DNA of 64,000 bases from Encephalitozoon hellem ATCC 50504. Lineage: Eukaryota > Microsporidia > Unikaryonidae. The stretch covers positions 62,001 to 126,000 of the forward strand of contig NC_018470.1 of the NCBI RefSeq assembly GCF_000277815.2, given 5' to 3'. Every line of letters starts with the position of its first letter. Position 1 is the first letter of the stretch. The notes beneath the pieces were generated by a model. It ran no database searches, was not told where the DNA came from, and saw only the letters and a list, made by a program, of their open reading frames with translations. Of this stretch, positions 61,720 to 64,000 are shown piece after piece. The translations under genes and the position numbers were made by a program.

Positions 61720-62343
61720 ATGGGGATGCTCAAGTACTGTGGGGTGACAGAATTGTCCGGGAAGCCAGGAACGGGGAAGACTGCGATTGCCATTGAAGAA
61801 TCGAAAGAGCTTGCAACAATATATATAACAACAACAACGTTTTGCATTGAAAGATACAAAGGTACGTCTAAGGAGGTGATGGACCGGATTATTGTGAAGT
61901 ACATTCCGGGCATTGAGTATCTAGCATCCTTTGTCATGAATTCCATGGAAAGAATTATTATAGAAATGGGTGTCAGGTTGGTTATCATAGACAGCCTGGA
62001 TCATCTTCTTGCAACCGAGGGCGCGGGAATGGATCGGCGCATTCTATTTGGAATCGTCAACCGACTCAAGAGAATGAACCAGAAGCACGAGGTAAACATC
62101 CTGGTCGTCACCTACCACCATGGAAATTGGACGGTCGGTACCTTTTGCATACCCAATCCCATGCTCGGGCTCCAGTGGATGTATATGGTGAACACAAGGT
62201 ACATTTGCTGCAGAGATGGAGACAAAAGAATACTCAGGCTTGCCAGATCACCCTCGATGGAATCAAGGGCCTGGGAGTTTGAGATTGGGTCATCTGCAGT
62301 GCTGATTGCATCTGAAATTGTAGAGCAGCAAGAAACCTTCTAA
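61720..62343 (+). CDS. Rad51/RecA-family paralogue
   Basis: A 207-residue ATPase core. Walker A is ELSGKPGTGKTAIAIE (residues ~11-26), Walker B LVIIDSLDHLLA, then ILVVTYHH and a C-terminal PMLGLQWMYMVNTRYICCRDGDKRILRLARSP, which is the RAD51-type loop 2/strand end (residues ~140-175). The N-terminal domain of Rad51 is missing, so it is a paralogue such as Rad57, Xrcc2 or Csm2-like rather than Rad51 itself. Paralogues help Rad51 filament formation in recombination. It is divergent from the V-ATPase gene by 33 bp. Confidence 0.78.
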   Translation: MGMLKYCGVTELSGKPGTGKTAIAIEESKELATIYITTTTFCIERYKGTSKEVMDRIIVKYIPGIEYLASFVMNSMERIIIEMGVRLVIIDSLDHLLATEGAGMDRRILFGIVNRLKRMNQKHEVNILVVTYHHGNWTVGTFCIPNPMLGLQWMYMVNTRYICCRDGDKRILRLARSPSMESRAWEFEIGSSAVLIASEIVEQQETF

Positions 62344-62390
62344 CTTATTCAGTAAATATTTTATCTATTCACACTCCATCTTGGCGCTTC

Positions 62391-62762
62391 ATGGGAAGTA
62401 GAACAGGACTCCCTCTCAAAATCCTATCAGTTTCTCTTAAGAGATTTAGATATATCTCCGGTGCAATGTTCTGCGGCAGAAAGGAAGTCTCTCATGTGGA
62501 GATCGCCGGTGTGTGCATACACAAAGAAAGAAACTTCGCCAGAATACTGGACTTCTGTGGAGAAGTGCTAGTAGAAATGGAAGATCAGGAAATACACCTG
62601 AGCTCATCCTATCTGCTCACATGTAAGATACACATAAGGAACGGTGTCATCGGTTTGCGATGTAAGTCTGCACGGAAGATCGGAATTTTTGAAGAGATGT
62701 TTTTTTGGGCTGAGGCAGTCAATTTAAGGAAGACATTGCAGTGTAATCGAAACAGACACTGA
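62391..62762 (+). CDS. Small OB-fold-like protein
   Basis: A 123-residue protein. Residues ~33-75 (VSHVEIAGVCIHKERNFARILDFCGEVLVEMEDQEI) have the beta-strand pattern of an OB fold, similar to small ssDNA-binding subunits (Rpa3, Rmi2, Ten1, Stn1), but no defining motif exists. It lies next to the Rad51 paralogue and converges with the transgelin-like gene (8 bp between stops). A DNA-binding role is an inference from fold and context. Confidence 0.5.
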   Translation: MGSRTGLPLKILSVSLKRFRYISGAMFCGRKEVSHVEIAGVCIHKERNFARILDFCGEVLVEMEDQEIHLSSSYLLTCKIHIRNGVIGLRCKSARKIGIFEEMFFWAEAVNLRKTLQCNRNRH

Positions 62763-62770
62763 GTTTAATA

Positions 62771-63289
62771 TTAAAGGGTATTCGTCTTCAGGTCCTTCAT
62801 GGTATTAGAGGATGCTTTGTTTGCAGCCTTTTCAAGCAAGTCCGGATCTGAATATCCCATCTGGAGGTGAACAGCATACTTGCTCCTGTCAAGGACCTCC
62901 TTGCTGAATTCAATCTTGGACTTGGTGGAAAGCTGTGGGCCGATAAATGGGCCAGAAAATATCTTCTCCTTTTGGAGCTGCCTGCTCAATGCATACAAGC
63001 AGATAACAACCTGTTTCAGATCCTTTGCCTCAAACAGATCATTGGTCTGAAACAGCTCGTACTCATTCATATTGAGCTTCTTAAGCCCGTTTATAAATGA
63101 GCAGATGTTCTCTCTTTGTACAAATATTTGTCTTGACTCTTTATACTTAACATCGAGAGGCGAAACCTTATTGAGGAATCTGCAGAGCCTTACCCCATCC
63201 TTGAACAAGTCGTGGAATGACCCATCTTCAAACTTCTCTCCAAGAACTGCCTCAATCCATAGCGTCACTTCCCTCTGTTGGCTGTCCAT
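62771..63289 (-). CDS. Calponin/transgelin-like actin-binding protein
   Basis: A 172-residue protein: a calponin homology domain (about 1-110, LWIEAVLGEKF, FHDLFKDGVRLCRFLNKVSP, FINGLKKLNMNEYELFQTNDLFEAKDLKQVVICLYALSR) and a C-terminal calponin-like repeat segment (KYAVHLQMGYSDPDLLEKAAN), matching yeast Scp1 and transgelin, which bundle actin filaments. The ATG follows CATGCCCTGAG. Confidence 0.88.
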   Translation of the reverse strand: MDSQQREVTLWIEAVLGEKFEDGSFHDLFKDGVRLCRFLNKVSPLDVKYKESRQIFVQRENICSFINGLKKLNMNEYELFQTNDLFEAKDLKQVVICLYALSRQLQKEKIFSGPFIGPQLSTKSKIEFSKEVLDRSKYAVHLQMGYSDPDLLEKAANKASSNTMKDLKTNTL

Positions 63290-63398
63290 CTCAGGGCATG
63301 TGTTTTTATCATTTACTTATTCAGGCTGCAGTAACAAAAAATCAAGGTTCAGGTAATATATGTACCCAAATGGGAATAATTGAGGGATGGGTAAGACT

Positions 63399-64000
63399 TT
63401 ATTGGCGCCTTCTGCCCTTAGGCTTCTGAATAAGGAAGTCTAAGAATACAACTATAATGGCTACAGTAATAGCGGAGATTGTTAGCACGCTCAAGAAGAA
63501 CGATGCAACGAAAATCCCAGTCAACGCCCACGAGGCAGTGCAGGTGGTTAACACCAGTATCAAGAAAAGTGTCTTTATGGCTCTGATGTTGTCTCTGTAC
63601 GAGCTTATGCTCTTTCCCTCGAGGTCGGTGGTGAGGATTTCGTATGTAACTTGGAGACTTCCATGGCAGAGTCTGTTTACAAAGTATCTGTGTAACCCTA
63701 TTGCTCCATCCTTCATCCTGTCAATAACACCCTGCTCCCTCCTGGAGAGGAAGTGGCTTTTCAGGGCAAATGAGCCTGAGTATTGCATCGAGAGCGAGTT
63801 TCCATTCTTGTACCACAGATTTTTCAGCTGCTCAAATAAATGTTCTTTGCTCTCAATATTGAAATGGGAAATCTGCTTCTCAAACATGAGTTCTCCAATG
63901 ACAAACTGAGAGATGTTCGTTCTGTCTAAGCAGTCGATGCAGTTTGTGCGGATGACCCCACTTTGCAACTTCCCAAACCCGTGGTATCCAAAAGAGGTAA
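63399..64000 (-). CDS. SAC1: Sac1-like phosphoinositide phosphatase, 5' partial
   Basis: C-terminal part of a Sac1 protein that runs off the window's right edge; the frame is open up to 64000. The active-site motif GVIRTNCIDCLDRTN (CX5R) is complete, followed by QFVIGELMFEKQ, the LWYKNGNSLSMQYSGSFALKSHF block and two C-terminal membrane segments (TLFLILVLTTCTASWALTG and FFLSVLTISAITVAIIVVFLD) before a basic KPKGRRRQ tail. Sac1 is an ER/Golgi PI4P phosphatase, opposing the PI4-kinase at 57746. Confidence 0.93.
   Translation of the reverse strand, partial: TSFGYHGFGKLQSGVIRTNCIDCLDRTNISQFVIGELMFEKQISHFNIESKEHLFEQLKNLWYKNGNSLSMQYSGSFALKSHFLSRREQGVIDRMKDGAIGLHRYFVNRLCHGSLQVTYEILTTDLEGKSISSYRDNIRAIKTLFLILVLTTCTASWALTGIFVASFFLSVLTISAITVAIIVVFLDFLIQKPKGRRRQ

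Overview
The window looks like one continuous piece of a microsporidian nuclear chromosome, most like genus Encephalitozoon. Four things point there: very dense, single-exon protein genes separated by tens of bases; a microsporidian-type beta-tubulin; short versions of conserved eukaryotic proteins (160-aa Bdp1, 100-aa tRNA endonuclease, 347-aa ORC1); and a CCC or GGG motif a few bases upstream of most ATGs, with an extra AAATTT-type box in front of ribosomal protein and tubulin genes. I could not decide the species by eye. No operons, mobile elements, CRISPR arrays or rRNA genes are visible, and only one tRNA gene was found.

Layout. 1-14.3 kb: partial GID4-like gene, USP7-like deubiquitinase, Yip1, two inverted homeodomain paralogues flanking the largest gap, CHK1-like and membrane-anchored kinases, Rpr2-like RNase P/MRP protein, ribosomal protein uS11, USP5-like deubiquitinase, RNase H2 catalytic subunit, tandem-domain phosphofructokinase. 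14.5-21 kb: mostly RNA biology (zinc finger gene with a candidate 22-nt intron, Rrp44/Dis3, eL34, L7Ae-like protein, nucleolin-like and U1A-like RRM proteins, CBP20), then a ubiquitin-like membrane protein. 21-31 kb: large orphan helical protein, six-finger TFIIIA-like protein, Urm1, TRAPPC2, beta-tubulin, SmD3, a possible eIF3a, a Tim17/22/23 family protein. 30.5-46 kb: Ufe1/syntaxin-18-like SNARE, a PP1-docking candidate, haspin, Sly1, casein kinase 1, tRNA-splicing endonuclease, the ubiquitin E1 UBA1, uL30, two orphans, KIN1-like kinase. 46-64 kb: secreted CAP-domain protein, MscS channel, 14-3-3, ORC1, Bdp1, two tandem AIG1/FAR-17a hydrolases, TFIIA large subunit, FEN1, ORC4, tRNA-Phe, PI4-kinase, V-ATPase proteolipid, Rad51 paralogue, transgelin-like protein and a partial Sac1 phosphatase.

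How the genes fit together. The window carries several parts of shared systems without operon logic: ubiquitin and relatives (UBA1, two deubiquitinases, GID4, a UBL membrane protein, Urm1); ER-Golgi traffic (Yip1, TRAPPC2, Ufe1-like SNARE and its likely SM partner Sly1, PI4K, Sac1); replication (ORC1, ORC4, FEN1, RNase H2, Rad51 paralogue); RNA processing (Rrp44, CBP20, SmD3, U1A-like, Sen endonuclease, RNase P/MRP candidates); Pol III transcription (TFIIIA-like, Bdp1); and signalling kinases with 14-3-3.

Start codons. Many longest open frames begin at TTG or GTG. I moved those starts to the first ATG preceded by a CCC/GGG signal, since a eukaryote should start at ATG. Family names come from motifs read by eye; no alignment or database search was possible.
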